In this document: positions 1 through 6,842 of the stretch, one piece after another
Layout: every line of letters starts with the position of its first letter
Position numbering within the stretch: the stretch's first letter is position 1
From: Hadesarchaea archaeon
GTDB lineage: Archaea; Hadarchaeota; Hadarchaeia; Hadarchaeales; Hadarchaeaceae
NCBI GenBank assembly: GCA_030616305.1
Contig: JAUWXQ010000003.1
Span: 1-33,703 of the forward strand
Direction of reading: 5' to 3'
Length of the DNA: 33,703 nucleotides
Made by a program: the position numbers and the translations under genes
Notes under the pieces: model-generated
The model's database searches: none
Told to the model about the DNA's origin: nothing
The model's input: only the letters and a program-made list of their open reading frames with translations

Positions 1-162
1 ACTTGCGGTGCTTTCGGTATAATAATGCTCTCAGGGATGCCGATGTTAGGGATGTTCGGCGGCATAATGGCATTGGTAATCATATTCTGTATGCTTGCCG
101 CACTATTTGTCCTGCCATCCATACTCGTTGCATATGCAAGACGGGCAGGACGGAAAAGATGA
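1..162 (+). CDS. C-terminus of an RND/MMPL-superfamily membrane exporter (partial)
   Basis: The reading frame is open from base 1 and stops with TGA at 160-162, giving 53 residues of the C-terminus of a gene that starts outside the window. The residues are strongly hydrophobic and Gly/Met-rich (GMPMLGMFGGIMALVIIF), then run into ALFVLPSILVAYARR and a short basic tail. A last transmembrane helix with a Leu/Phe-Pro-Ser/Ala turn and a basic cytoplasmic end is typical of RND-superfamily exporters (MMPL or hydrophobe/amphiphile efflux type). Substrate cannot be judged. Absent from the ORF track because it has no start in the window. The family call is an inference from the terminal helix pattern only. 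Confidence 0.6.
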   Translation, partial: TCGAFGIIMLSGMPMLGMFGGIMALVIIFCMLAALFVLPSILVAYARRAGRKR

Positions 163-265
163 ATGGTAAAGCCGCCTAGATTGAAGCTAACGTTTGACAG
201 TGGCCGCGTTGTTTTCACCGGTAAATTGGTGCTGAAATCCCCTCCCCCGCACCATCAGTTGAAAA

Positions 266-286
266 CCGAGAATCGGGCTCATTTTT
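266..286 (+). terminator. Possible weak terminator downstream of the exporter gene
   Basis: A 4-bp stem CCGA/TCGG with a 3-nt loop (266-276) is followed by GCTCA and five T residues (282-286). The rest of 163-336 holds no ORF that I can support. Archaeal termination relies mainly on T-runs, so the hairpin may be incidental. Confidence 0.3.
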
Positions 287-336
287 GATGGCTGTCGAAA
301 AGAACGATCAATAATGAAAATGATTAGAATGACCAG

Positions 337-2997
337 CTATAGGTATCTCAGTTTTTCCGCCTCTCCGGCTTTGAGTGCGGCGTGAGCCGCGGCCAGCCTC
401 GCCACTGGAATCCTGAATGGTGAACAAGAAACGTAGTTTAGACCCAGCTCATGACAGAACTCGATCGAAGCTGGATCTCCTCCGTGTTCGCCGCAGATGC
501 CGATTTCTAAATCCGGCCTCTTCTTCCGCCCCAGCTCGACTCCGATCTGCATTAGCTTTCCCACCCCTCTTCGGTCGAGTGTCTGGAATGGATCCACTTG
601 CAGTATCCCAAGTCTGATGTAATCAAACATGAATTTTCCCTCTGCATCGTCACGAGAGTATGCAAAGGTCATCTGTGTCAGATCGTTGGTGCCGAAAGAA
701 AAGAACTCCGCATACTCTGCAATCTCGTCGGCGGTGAGCGCCGCACGGGGAACCTCAATCATCGTGCCGAACTTGTAGGAAACTTCGCCATATTTACTCA
801 TCACCTCCCGCGCCACTCGCTCAAGCTGCTCCCTCACCGTTCTGAGCTCGTTAACGTGGCCCACCAGAGGGATCATTATTTCCGGCCGGGGATCCTTTCC
901 TTCCCTTTTCAGTTCACAGGCTGCCTCGAAGATCGCCCTGACCTGCATCTCATTTATATCAGGATTGGTGATTCCCAGCCTGCAGCCCCGGAGCCCCATC
1001 ATGGGGTTCGCTTCCCTCATCGCCTCCACGCGCTTCAGAAGGTCCTCCGCGGCTTTCAATTCCTCAGCTCTTCCACCGCTCATCCTACGCATAATCACTT
1101 CTTGAAGCAGCCCCTCGTATTTCGGCAAGAATTCGTGGAGGGGCGGGTCAAGGAGGCGGATTACTACGGGCAGTCCATCCATCACCTTCAGAATCTCTTT
1201 GAAGTCGCCCTTCTGGATTTCGAGCAGTTTTCCAAGAGGCTCCTTTCGTTCCTCCTCGGTCTCCCCAAGTATCGCTTTGCGGATGAGTGGCAGCCTCTCC
1301 TGTTCAAAGAACATGTGCTCTGTTCTGCAAAGGCCTATCCCCTGGGCTCCAAGCTCCCTCGCCCGCTTAGCATCGCGTGGGTAGTCTGCGTTCGCCCAAT
1401 TTTGCAGCCGCTTGAATTCGTCGCTCCACGAAAGCAGCTTCAATAGCTCCTTTGACATTTTAGGCTCGACAAGCGGGGCCTCACCGGGGATGACCTCACC
1501 AGTGGAGCCATTTATCGTGATCACATCGCCCTCTTTTACTGTGGTTCCATTTGTTTCGAATATGCGCTTTTCTAAATCTATTTTAATCCCTTCACAGCCA
1601 ACAACCGCTGGCTTCCCCAGCCCTCTCGTTACAACGGCCGCATGACTTGTCAAGCCTCCCCTAGAGGTAAGCACGCCCACCGAAGCGATTATTCCTCCCA
1701 CATCGTCGGGATTTGTCTCAGGTCGAACGAGAATCACTGCCTTCCCAGCGTTTTCCAGCTCTTTTGCCCGATCGGAATCAAACACAACTTTTCCGACGGC
1801 TGCGCCTGGGCTGGCATTGAGCCCTTTCGCAATCACCTTGACCTTGGCCTTCGGGTCGATTTGTTTGTGCAAGAGCTGCTCGGCTTGGCCAGGTTCCACG
1901 CGCAGGACGGCTTCCTGCTTTTTAATCAATCCTTCCTCGGCCATGCTCACCGCAATTCTTACTGCCGCCTGCGCAGTCCGCTTCCCGGCCCGCGTCTGGA
2001 GCATGTACAGCTTGCCCTGTTCAACAGTAAATTCAACATCTTGCATCTCGCGGTAGTGGTGCTCGAGCTTATCCGCAATGTCCAAAAGTTGTTTGTAAAT
2101 CTCTGGATATTTTTGCTCAAGCTCCGAGATTTTGAGGGGGGTGCGGATACCAGCGACGACATCCTCCCCCTGGGCGTTGAAAAGAAATTCTCCGTAGAGC
2201 CCTTTAGCACCTGTACTTGGATCTCGGGTGAAAGCGACACCAGTTCCTGAGTCTGGCCCCATGTTTCCAAACACCATGAGTACAACGTTGATTGCCGTGC
2301 CGAGGTCGTGTGGGATTTTGTAGTACTCCCGATACTCCCGAGCCCGTTTGTTGTTCCAAGACCTGAAGACCGCGCTTATCGCAAGCTCGAGCTGTTTGAG
2401 AGGGTCAGAGGGAAATTCCTTTCCGGTTTCAATTTTTACAATTTGCTTGAACTGTTCGACAACCTTTCTCATGTCCTCAACTTTCAAATCTGTGTCGAGC
2501 TTGGTCCCAATTTTTTCTTTTTGTTTTTCAAAAACATCCTCAAACTTTTTAGCATCTATCCCGAGCACGATTTTTCCGAACATCTGGATGAAGCGCCGAT
2601 AAGCGTCTTTGGCAAATCGCTCGTTTTTTGTCAACTTAGTCAGTCCCTCAACGGTCTCGTCATTTAACCCAAGGTTAAGAATAGTGTCCATCATACCTGG
2701 CATCGAGAGCATCGACCCTGAACGGATGGATACGAGAAGCGGCTTCTTGGGGTCGCCGAAGCCTTTGTCCGTGAGTTCTTCAAGCCTGCGCATGGCCGCC
2801 CCAACTTCGTCCATCAGCCCGCCAGGGAGTTTCCCGCCGTCCTCGTAGTAACGCTTACAGACCTCGGTGGTGATCACGAAACCTGGGGGAACCGGCAGTT
2901 CAAGCTGGGTCATCGTGCAGAGGCCGGCACCCTTGCCTCCAAGCAACCTTTTGTTTTTTCCGTCTCCCTCATCGTAGAAATAAAGGTTCTTCTTCAT
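337..2997 (-). CDS. ppdK: Pyruvate, phosphate dikinase
   Basis: Interconverts pyruvate + ATP + Pi with PEP + AMP + PPi in the cytosol, linking glycolysis/gluconeogenesis to pyrophosphate. About 887 residues, the usual length. Visible parts are the N-terminal ATP-grasp domain (GGKGAGLCTM near the start, SIRSGSMLSMPGMMDT), the swivelling phosphohistidine domain with catalytic His in GGLTSHAAVVTRG, and the C-terminal PEP/pyruvate TIM barrel with GLCRTEHMFF and the catalytic Cys in GICGEHGGDP. The ORF track starts 13 codons upstream. I chose the internal ATG (MKKNLYFYDEGDG), because homologues begin there and a GAGGG Shine-Dalgarno lies just upstream, while a TATA-like box at 3035-3042 would exclude the longer start. 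Single-gene transcript, divergent from the agmatinase gene. hppA and enolase in the same window also touch PPi and PEP. Confidence 0.96.
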   Translation of the reverse strand: MKKNLYFYDEGDGKNKRLLGGKGAGLCTMTQLELPVPPGFVITTEVCKRYYEDGGKLPGGLMDEVGAAMRRLEELTDKGFGDPKKPLLVSIRSGSMLSMPGMMDTILNLGLNDETVEGLTKLTKNERFAKDAYRRFIQMFGKIVLGIDAKKFEDVFEKQKEKIGTKLDTDLKVEDMRKVVEQFKQIVKIETGKEFPSDPLKQLELAISAVFRSWNNKRAREYREYYKIPHDLGTAINVVLMVFGNMGPDSGTGVAFTRDPSTGAKGLYGEFLFNAQGEDVVAGIRTPLKISELEQKYPEIYKQLLDIADKLEHHYREMQDVEFTVEQGKLYMLQTRAGKRTAQAAVRIAVSMAEEGLIKKQEAVLRVEPGQAEQLLHKQIDPKAKVKVIAKGLNASPGAAVGKVVFDSDRAKELENAGKAVILVRPETNPDDVGGIIASVGVLTSRGGLTSHAAVVTRGLGKPAVVGCEGIKIDLEKRIFETNGTTVKEGDVITINGSTGEVIPGEAPLVEPKMSKELLKLLSWSDEFKRLQNWANADYPRDAKRARELGAQGIGLCRTEHMFFEQERLPLIRKAILGETEEERKEPLGKLLEIQKGDFKEILKVMDGLPVVIRLLDPPLHEFLPKYEGLLQEVIMRRMSGGRAEELKAAEDLLKRVEAMREANPMMGLRGCRLGITNPDINEMQVRAIFEAACELKREGKDPRPEIMIPLVGHVNELRTVREQLERVAREVMSKYGEVSYKFGTMIEVPRAALTADEIAEYAEFFSFGTNDLTQMTFAYSRDDAEGKFMFDYIRLGILQVDPFQTLDRRGVGKLMQIGVELGRKKRPDLEIGICGEHGGDPASIEFCHELGLNYVSCSPFRIPVARLAAAHAALKAGEAEKLRYL

Positions 2998-3034
2998 GAG
3001 TACTCCCTCACAGCTTTTAGCGAGATACTCAAAC

Positions 3035-3042
3035 ATTTAAAA
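3035..3042 (-). promoter_or_regulatory. TATA-like box of ppdK
   Basis: TTTTAAAT on the minus strand, centred about 41 bp before the chosen ATG at 2997. This predicts a transcript start near 3012 and a leader of about 15 nt that includes the GAGGG ribosome site. Confidence 0.5.
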
Positions 3043-3114
3043 CCTTTGCTCTTCCCCTCAATAAAAGACTATCAAAGATTTGAAAAAGACCTACGGGTAA
3101 GTAATAGGATAGAT

Positions 3115-3996
3115 ATGGAACACGAACATTTGATTCCGATCAGACCCGGCTTCGGCGGCTTCGATGAGCCCTACGAGCGGGCCAATGTGGTGTTCATGGG
3201 GGTTCCGCTAGACGTCACCTCTAGCTACCGCTCCGGATACCGGTTCGCCCCCGCCAAAATTAGGGAGGCGTCAGCGAACCTTGAGACATACCTGACATCT
3301 GCGGGGTTGGACGTCTTCGAGCAGCTCAACATCTCCGACGTTGGCGACATCGTAATCACGCCCACTGACTTAAAGGCGACCGGGGAGCGAATCACCCGAC
3401 TGGTCAAGCGAGTGAGCGGCGAAGGGAAGATGCCGATTCTGCTTGGCGGGGAACACACCCTGACCTACTTCGCTCTACAAGCCTTCGATGATATCTCTGT
3501 GATACAGCTTGACGCCCACCGCGACCTTCGCGACGAGTATATGGGCGACAAGCTCTGTCATGCGACGGTGATGCGCAGAGTACTCGAACATCTACCGCCC
3601 GAGCGCCTTCTACAATTAGGCATCCGCTCGTGCTCCAAGGAGGAAGCAGAGTTCGCGCAGGAGACGGCAGTGACAACCTACACATCGGAGCAGGTGATCG
3701 GCGATGTTCAAGGAGTAGTTGCAGCAGTGAAAAAGCTCGCTGGCGACTCGCGCGTTTACCTAACGATTGATTTGGATGTCCTAGATCCTGCTTTCGCTCC
3801 TGGGGTCGCGACACCCGAGCCTGGCGGCCTCTCCACGGTGGAACTCCTGCGTTTGATTAGGGAACTCGGGAAACTTAACGTGGAGGCTTTTGACGTGGTA
3901 GAGCTTGTTCCGCCCCACGACGATGGAACCGCTGCCTTCGCTGCAGCAAAAATAATCTACGAATTACTTGCAGCAATAGCGAGCTCAGTAAAGTAG
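3115..3996 (+). CDS. speB: Agmatinase / arginase-family ureohydrolase
   Basis: Likely hydrolyses agmatine to putrescine and urea in polyamine synthesis. All binuclear Mn ligand motifs of the ureohydrolase fold are present: GGEHT, DAHRDLRD and DLDVLDPAFAPG. The N-terminus carries the usual GVPLDVTSSYRSGYRFAP motif. The ORF track uses a TTG at 3046; I favour the ATG at 3115, about 293 residues, because conservation begins after it and a TATA-like AATAAAAG lies near 3060. The longer start cannot be excluded. In many euryarchaea this gene sits beside aIF5A, which needs polyamine for hypusine; no aIF5A gene is seen here. It converges on the L10e gene with a gap of 5 bp. Arginase or another ureohydrolase specificity is possible. 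Confidence 0.88.
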   Translation: MEHEHLIPIRPGFGGFDEPYERANVVFMGVPLDVTSSYRSGYRFAPAKIREASANLETYLTSAGLDVFEQLNISDVGDIVITPTDLKATGERITRLVKRVSGEGKMPILLGGEHTLTYFALQAFDDISVIQLDAHRDLRDEYMGDKLCHATVMRRVLEHLPPERLLQLGIRSCSKEEAEFAQETAVTTYTSEQVIGDVQGVVAAVKKLAGDSRVYLTIDLDVLDPAFAPGVATPEPGGLSTVELLRLIRELGKLNVEAFDVVELVPPHDDGTAAFAAAKIIYELLAAIASSVK

Positions 3997-4001
3997 GAGA
4001 A

Positions 4002-4520
4002 TCACTGAAGAAATTCTTGTCCCTTCTCTACGACAATCCTAGCGGGTAGAGAGAGCTTCAGACTTGCTCTTCGAAGCGCTTCCTTTGCGATGAGCGCGAA
4101 TTCCTTTGTAATCCTAACAGTTATCAGCTTCTGTCCGGCACTCACTCGCGCGGCGGTCCCTATCGGCCTGCCGAAAGCCCGTTGCATACCATCGGAGATG
4201 CGGTCTGCCCCGGCCCCTACCGCCATTGGGTTTTCGCGAAGCACCTGGTGAGGGTAGACGCGAAGCTTGAGATGATAGTTGTCCTTCCCTGCATTGACTT
4301 CAAGCAAGCGATTCGCCGCTATGCGCGCGGCCTCAAAGGCGTTGTGCCTTATCTGCCCGGCTTCCTGCGAGATTAGAGACATCTCGACTGGAAAATCGCC
4401 TTTAGGGTTGCCCATATCGAAGAAGGTCACCCGTATGCCGGGCACCCCCTTTATAAATTCCCGCCGGGTGTATGCTGGCCCACTGAAATGCCTGTATGCC
4501 CGAGCTGGTCTCAACGGCAT
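4002..4520 (-). CDS. rpl10e: Large-subunit ribosomal protein L10e (uL16 family)
   Basis: 172 residues, normal for archaeal L10e, which sits at the tRNA/elongation-factor side of the 50S subunit. The N-terminus [20 protein letters not shown] and the internal [18 protein letters not shown] stretch are diagnostic. Starts with ATG, preceded by AAGGGATTTAA. The promoter TATA-like element (4550-4557) lies about 33 bp upstream, so the transcript is almost leaderless. Transcribed alone, divergent from the TrkA gene and convergent with the agmatinase gene. Confidence 0.96.
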   Translation of the reverse strand: MPLRPARAYRHFSGPAYTRREFIKGVPGIRVTFFDMGNPKGDFPVEMSLISQEAGQIRHNAFEAARIAANRLLEVNAGKDNYHLKLRVYPHQVLRENPMAVGAGADRISDGMQRAFGRPIGTAARVSAGQKLITVRITKEFALIAKEALRRASLKLSLPARIVVEKGQEFLQ

Positions 4521-4549
4521 TTAAATCCCTTGTTAAGCTCTAGCTATCC

Positions 4550-4557
4550 TTTATAAT
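4550..4557. promoter_or_regulatory. Shared TATA element between the L10e and TrkA-type genes
   Basis: TTTATAAT on the plus strand reads ATTATAAA on the minus strand. It is the only A/T-rich box in the 68-bp divergent gap, about 33 bp from the L10e ATG (4520) and about 35 bp from the TrkA ATG (4589), the right distance for both transcripts to be nearly leaderless. Confidence 0.5.
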
Positions 4558-4588
4558 AGTATTGAAGTCATCAAAAGATTGGGTAAAA

Positions 4589-5242
4589 ATGTATGTGGTC
4601 ATCGTAGGCGGAGGGCAGGTCGGCTCCAAGCTGGCGAAGCGACTCACGAATCGCGGACACAACGTCGTGCTCATCGAAAAGGACGAGAAGCGGGCGCACG
4701 AACTGGCGGCTGAACTGGATGTGTTGGTTATCCATGGAAGTGGTGCTGATCTGGATGCTTTGAAGGATGCCGGCATTGATAAAGCTGAGGTTCTAGTCGC
4801 CCTAGCTGAAGCCGACGAGGTCAACCTCATGGCCTGTGAGCTGTCCAAGAAGCTCGGCGTCCGGAAGGTAATCTCAAGGGTCAACGACGAGGAACACGGC
4901 AAGATGTTCGAAGGGATGGGTGTGGATATCGCTGTCAGTTTGCCGAGCGCGGCAGTTATGCTCTTCGAAAAGGCCGTGACGGGAGCGGGAGTTTACGGCC
5001 TCTTGGGTATAGGTGGCGGCAAGGGAGAAGTGGTCGAGGTCACCGTTGGCCCGAACTCGAAAGTAGTGGGGAAGGAAATCAAAAAAATAAACATCCCCAA
5101 GGGCTGCACGCTTGCTATGATCACGCGTGGGGACGAACTCATCCCTCCCAGAGGAGAGACGATAATTCAGGTAGGGGACCTCATCACGGTTGTCGGAAAA
5201 TCGAATGACGTTCTCAAAACAACGAAGTACCTACGCGGCTAG
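4589..5242 (+). CDS. trkA: TrkA-type NAD-binding potassium-transport regulatory protein
   Basis: About 217 residues: an RCK/TrkA-N Rossmann domain (MYVVIVGGGQVGSKLAKRL, then acidic VLIEKDE ending strand 2, and HGSGADLDALKDAGI) followed by a TrkA-C domain in the last 80 residues (VEVTVGPNSKVVGKEI). It would bind NAD(H) or nucleotides on the cytoplasmic side of a Trk/Ktr potassium channel and gate it. No TrkH/KtrB membrane subunit gene is present in the window. The ORF track uses a TTG nine codons upstream; the ATG at 4589 gives the canonical start at the first beta strand and fits the TATA box at 4550-4557. Converges on the GTPase gene with a 5-bp gap. Confidence 0.92.
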   Translation: MYVVIVGGGQVGSKLAKRLTNRGHNVVLIEKDEKRAHELAAELDVLVIHGSGADLDALKDAGIDKAEVLVALAEADEVNLMACELSKKLGVRKVISRVNDEEHGKMFEGMGVDIAVSLPSAAVMLFEKAVTGAGVYGLLGIGGGKGEVVEVTVGPNSKVVGKEIKKINIPKGCTLAMITRGDELIPPRGETIIQVGDLITVVGKSNDVLKTTKYLRG

Positions 5243-5247
5243 TGAAA

Positions 5248-6399
5248 TCAAGCATGCAGCTCTACTATGTCCTTATCGTGAAGCACGTAAGTTCGGGGCA
5301 CCTGCTGTCCTGGAAACCTTCCTGATCCCCAGACCCGTGCGAATTTGAAACTCTTCTCGAAATCCCTGTGCACTGCTCGTGCCACTTGAAGAACCGTGGA
5401 CCCTTTTGGCAGGACGAGCGGGCGTTTGGCGGGCCCTTCATCTGGACGCTTCGTGTACACGCGGATGAGATCAAGATTCTCGTAAATTGATTTTTTGAGT
5501 CCTCCTCCAGTATCCTCTATCGTGATGATTCGGAAAAGAGTCCCGAACTTGCTCTCCAATAGCTTCAGCTTCTCAGTGGCCTCCGGGAGGTTGTACTTGG
5601 TGAGCACGATAAAGGCGCGGCGGTATACAATGGATTCGCCAAGAACTTCCTCGATTTCCTCTCTCGTAACCGGCTCCTCCACGACTACGAAAGCGTTGGG
5701 GACGCGACGATCGTGTAGGATGCGCTTGATTTCCGCCTCGCCGCCCTCCACCATCTCAACCCCCCTAATCTCGATTCCTCCCGTTGGCCGACGCTGGATG
5801 GTGATTTTGGGTGACCGTTGGTTGAGCCTTATGCCTACTGCACCAAGTTCATCGACTAAGGTTTGAACCTGCTGTAACGCGCCGGCGGAGGCGTCGATAA
5901 CAAGGGCAATGGCGTCTGCGTTTCGGGCTGCGCTGAGAGGCTGCGCCCCGAGCCCCTTGCCAAGGCTCGAACCCTCAACAATGGCGGGCACCTCAACGAG
6001 CTGAACCTGCACATCCTCGAACTGCATCATTCCGGGCACAGGCTCCCGGGTGGTGAACGGGTAGTCTGCTACCTCGGGGCAAGCGCTTGAAAGCTTTCGC
6101 AGTAGCCACGACTTTCCTGAGTTGGGCATCCCCACAAGAGCTACTTGCGCTGCACCCTCCTTCTTGACCGCAAAACTTGGACCGCCTCCTCTGCCTACTC
6201 TGCGCTCACGCCTCTCCTGCAACTCACTTCGGAGCTTGGCTAGGCGCCGCTTGAGGGTCTTGAGGAGCTTTTCAGTTCCTTTGTGCTTTGGGGCGACGCG
6301 AATGAGTTCCTCTGTCGCTAGGATTCGCTCTTCCAAAGTGCGCGCCTGATGGTAGCGTTCTTCAGCTTTGAAATACTCTGGTGGTAGATTGGCGGGCAT
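5248..6399 (-). CDS. OBG/DRG-like GTPase with C-terminal TGS domain, divergent G3 and G4 motifs
   Basis: 383 residues. An N-terminal basic helical region (to about 90, ending ERRERRVGRGGG) precedes a GTPase core with P-loop GMPNSGKS and switch I DYPFTTREPVPGMM. The C-terminal TGS domain covers about the last 70 residues (PLVLPKGSTVLQVARAVHRDF ... HDKDIVELHA). The layout matches the DRG branch of OBG GTPases, which associate with ribosomes or RNA. G3 is QLVEVPAIVEG in place of DxPG, and G4 is VLTKYNLPE in place of NKxD, so guanine specificity and hydrolysis may be altered. ATG start with GGTG upstream; a possible TATA-like box lies near 6431-6437. I recognise the family but not a specific cellular role. 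Confidence 0.85.
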   Translation of the reverse strand: MPANLPPEYFKAEERYHQARTLEERILATEELIRVAPKHKGTEKLLKTLKRRLAKLRSELQERRERRVGRGGGPSFAVKKEGAAQVALVGMPNSGKSWLLRKLSSACPEVADYPFTTREPVPGMMQFEDVQVQLVEVPAIVEGSSLGKGLGAQPLSAARNADAIALVIDASAGALQQVQTLVDELGAVGIRLNQRSPKITIQRRPTGGIEIRGVEMVEGGEAEIKRILHDRRVPNAFVVVEEPVTREEIEEVLGESIVYRRAFIVLTKYNLPEATEKLKLLESKFGTLFRIITIEDTGGGLKKSIYENLDLIRVYTKRPDEGPAKRPLVLPKGSTVLQVARAVHRDFEKSFKFARVWGSGRFPGQQVPRTYVLHDKDIVELHA

Positions 6400-6430
6400 C
6401 TTGACACCAAATTCTCATTCACAAGACTGG

Positions 6431-6437
6431 AATATTT
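6431..6437 (-). promoter_or_regulatory. Possible TATA-like box of the TGS GTPase gene
   Basis: CAAATATTCC on the minus strand, centred about 35 bp before the ATG at 6399. The box is weak, and no better candidate is seen between 6400 and 6530. The stretch 6440-6535 holds nothing else I can identify. Confidence 0.35.
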
Positions 6438-6536
6438 GAATATCGAAAGGCTAGAAATCATGAAAGAAAATGAATAATGGGGGAAAGTTGCTTCAGAAGC
6501 TGTCAAAAGCCGGGCTCTGACCGTTTTTGTCTATAG

Positions 6537-6563
6537 CTCCACTTTTGAAATATCTCCACTTTT
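6537..6563 (+). repeat. Two direct repeats CTCCACTTTT upstream of the ncRNA promoter
   Basis: CTCCACTTTT occurs at 6537-6546 and again at 6554-6563, 17 bp apart start to start. The second copy ends 9 bp before the TATA box of the RNA gene. The spacing would place the two copies on nearly opposite or shifted faces of the helix. A regulator or extended promoter element is possible. Confidence 0.55.
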
Positions 6564-6572
6564 AAAAAAATC

Positions 6573-6580
6573 TATAAATA
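6573..6580 (+). promoter_or_regulatory. TATA box of the ncRNA gene
   Basis: TATAAATA preceded by an A-rich tract (TTTAAAAAAATC) that could act as BRE. The expected start, 25-28 bp downstream of the box centre, falls at about 6602-6605, where the 5' strand of the RNA's closing helix begins. It is one of the best TATA matches in the window. Confidence 0.7.
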
Positions 6581-6604
6581 GAGTAACCGTGCCAAGTAGA
6601 GATT

Positions 6605-6842
6605 GGCGGGAACCGAAGCCCGCAGAGGAGGTCGAACCGGAGTCTACGGACAACGGGGAGCCGCGTGAAAACCCGGGCGAAAAACCGGGGAAGAATGCGG
6701 ATAACCTTCGTGGTGGAACGAAGGAAGACACCGACTGTGGGAAAAAGATCCTAACCAGAAAAAGACAACGAGCTAGCGAAGTGGTCGAGATTTGCGAACT
6801 CGTTGAAGGAGTAAGAGAAGGATCGAAGTTCCCGCCTTTTTT
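6605..6842 (+). ncRNA. Candidate structured non-coding RNA, about 235 nt, family not recognised
   Basis: The 5' end GGCGGGAAC (6605-6613) is the exact complement of GTTCCCGCC (6828-6836), a 9-bp closing helix, and six T residues (6837-6842) follow at once. Inside are a 7-bp hairpin CCTTCGT/ACGAAGG (6705-6711/6718-6724), a 5-bp hairpin CCCGG/CCGGG (6672-6676/6685-6689), GATCCT/AGGATC (6747-6752/6819-6824) and, nested in it, CAACGAG/CTCGTTG (6766-6772/6799-6805). Linkers are purine-rich, as in folded RNAs. A TATA box sits about 28 bp upstream. A GTG-started 108-residue plus-strand ORF crosses the region but has odd composition and overruns the convergent reductase gene. I do not see RNase P landmarks (e.g. 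ACAGAA), the SRP RNA GGAAGGGAGCA loop, or a tRNA or 5S fold. The RNA reading is inference from pairing; the function is unknown. Confidence 0.72.
6828..6842 (+). terminator. Terminator-like end of the ncRNA
   Basis: The 3' strand of the closing helix is followed directly by TTTTTT and then ATTT. The T-run overlaps the stop codon of the convergent reductase gene (6841-6843). Confidence 0.6.

Noticed and set aside
598-1446. 282-codon plus-strand ORF opposite ppdK
   Set aside because: Antisense of conserved PPDK catalytic domains; its translation shows no domain. The other long plus-strand ORFs in 417-2848 were dropped for the same reason.
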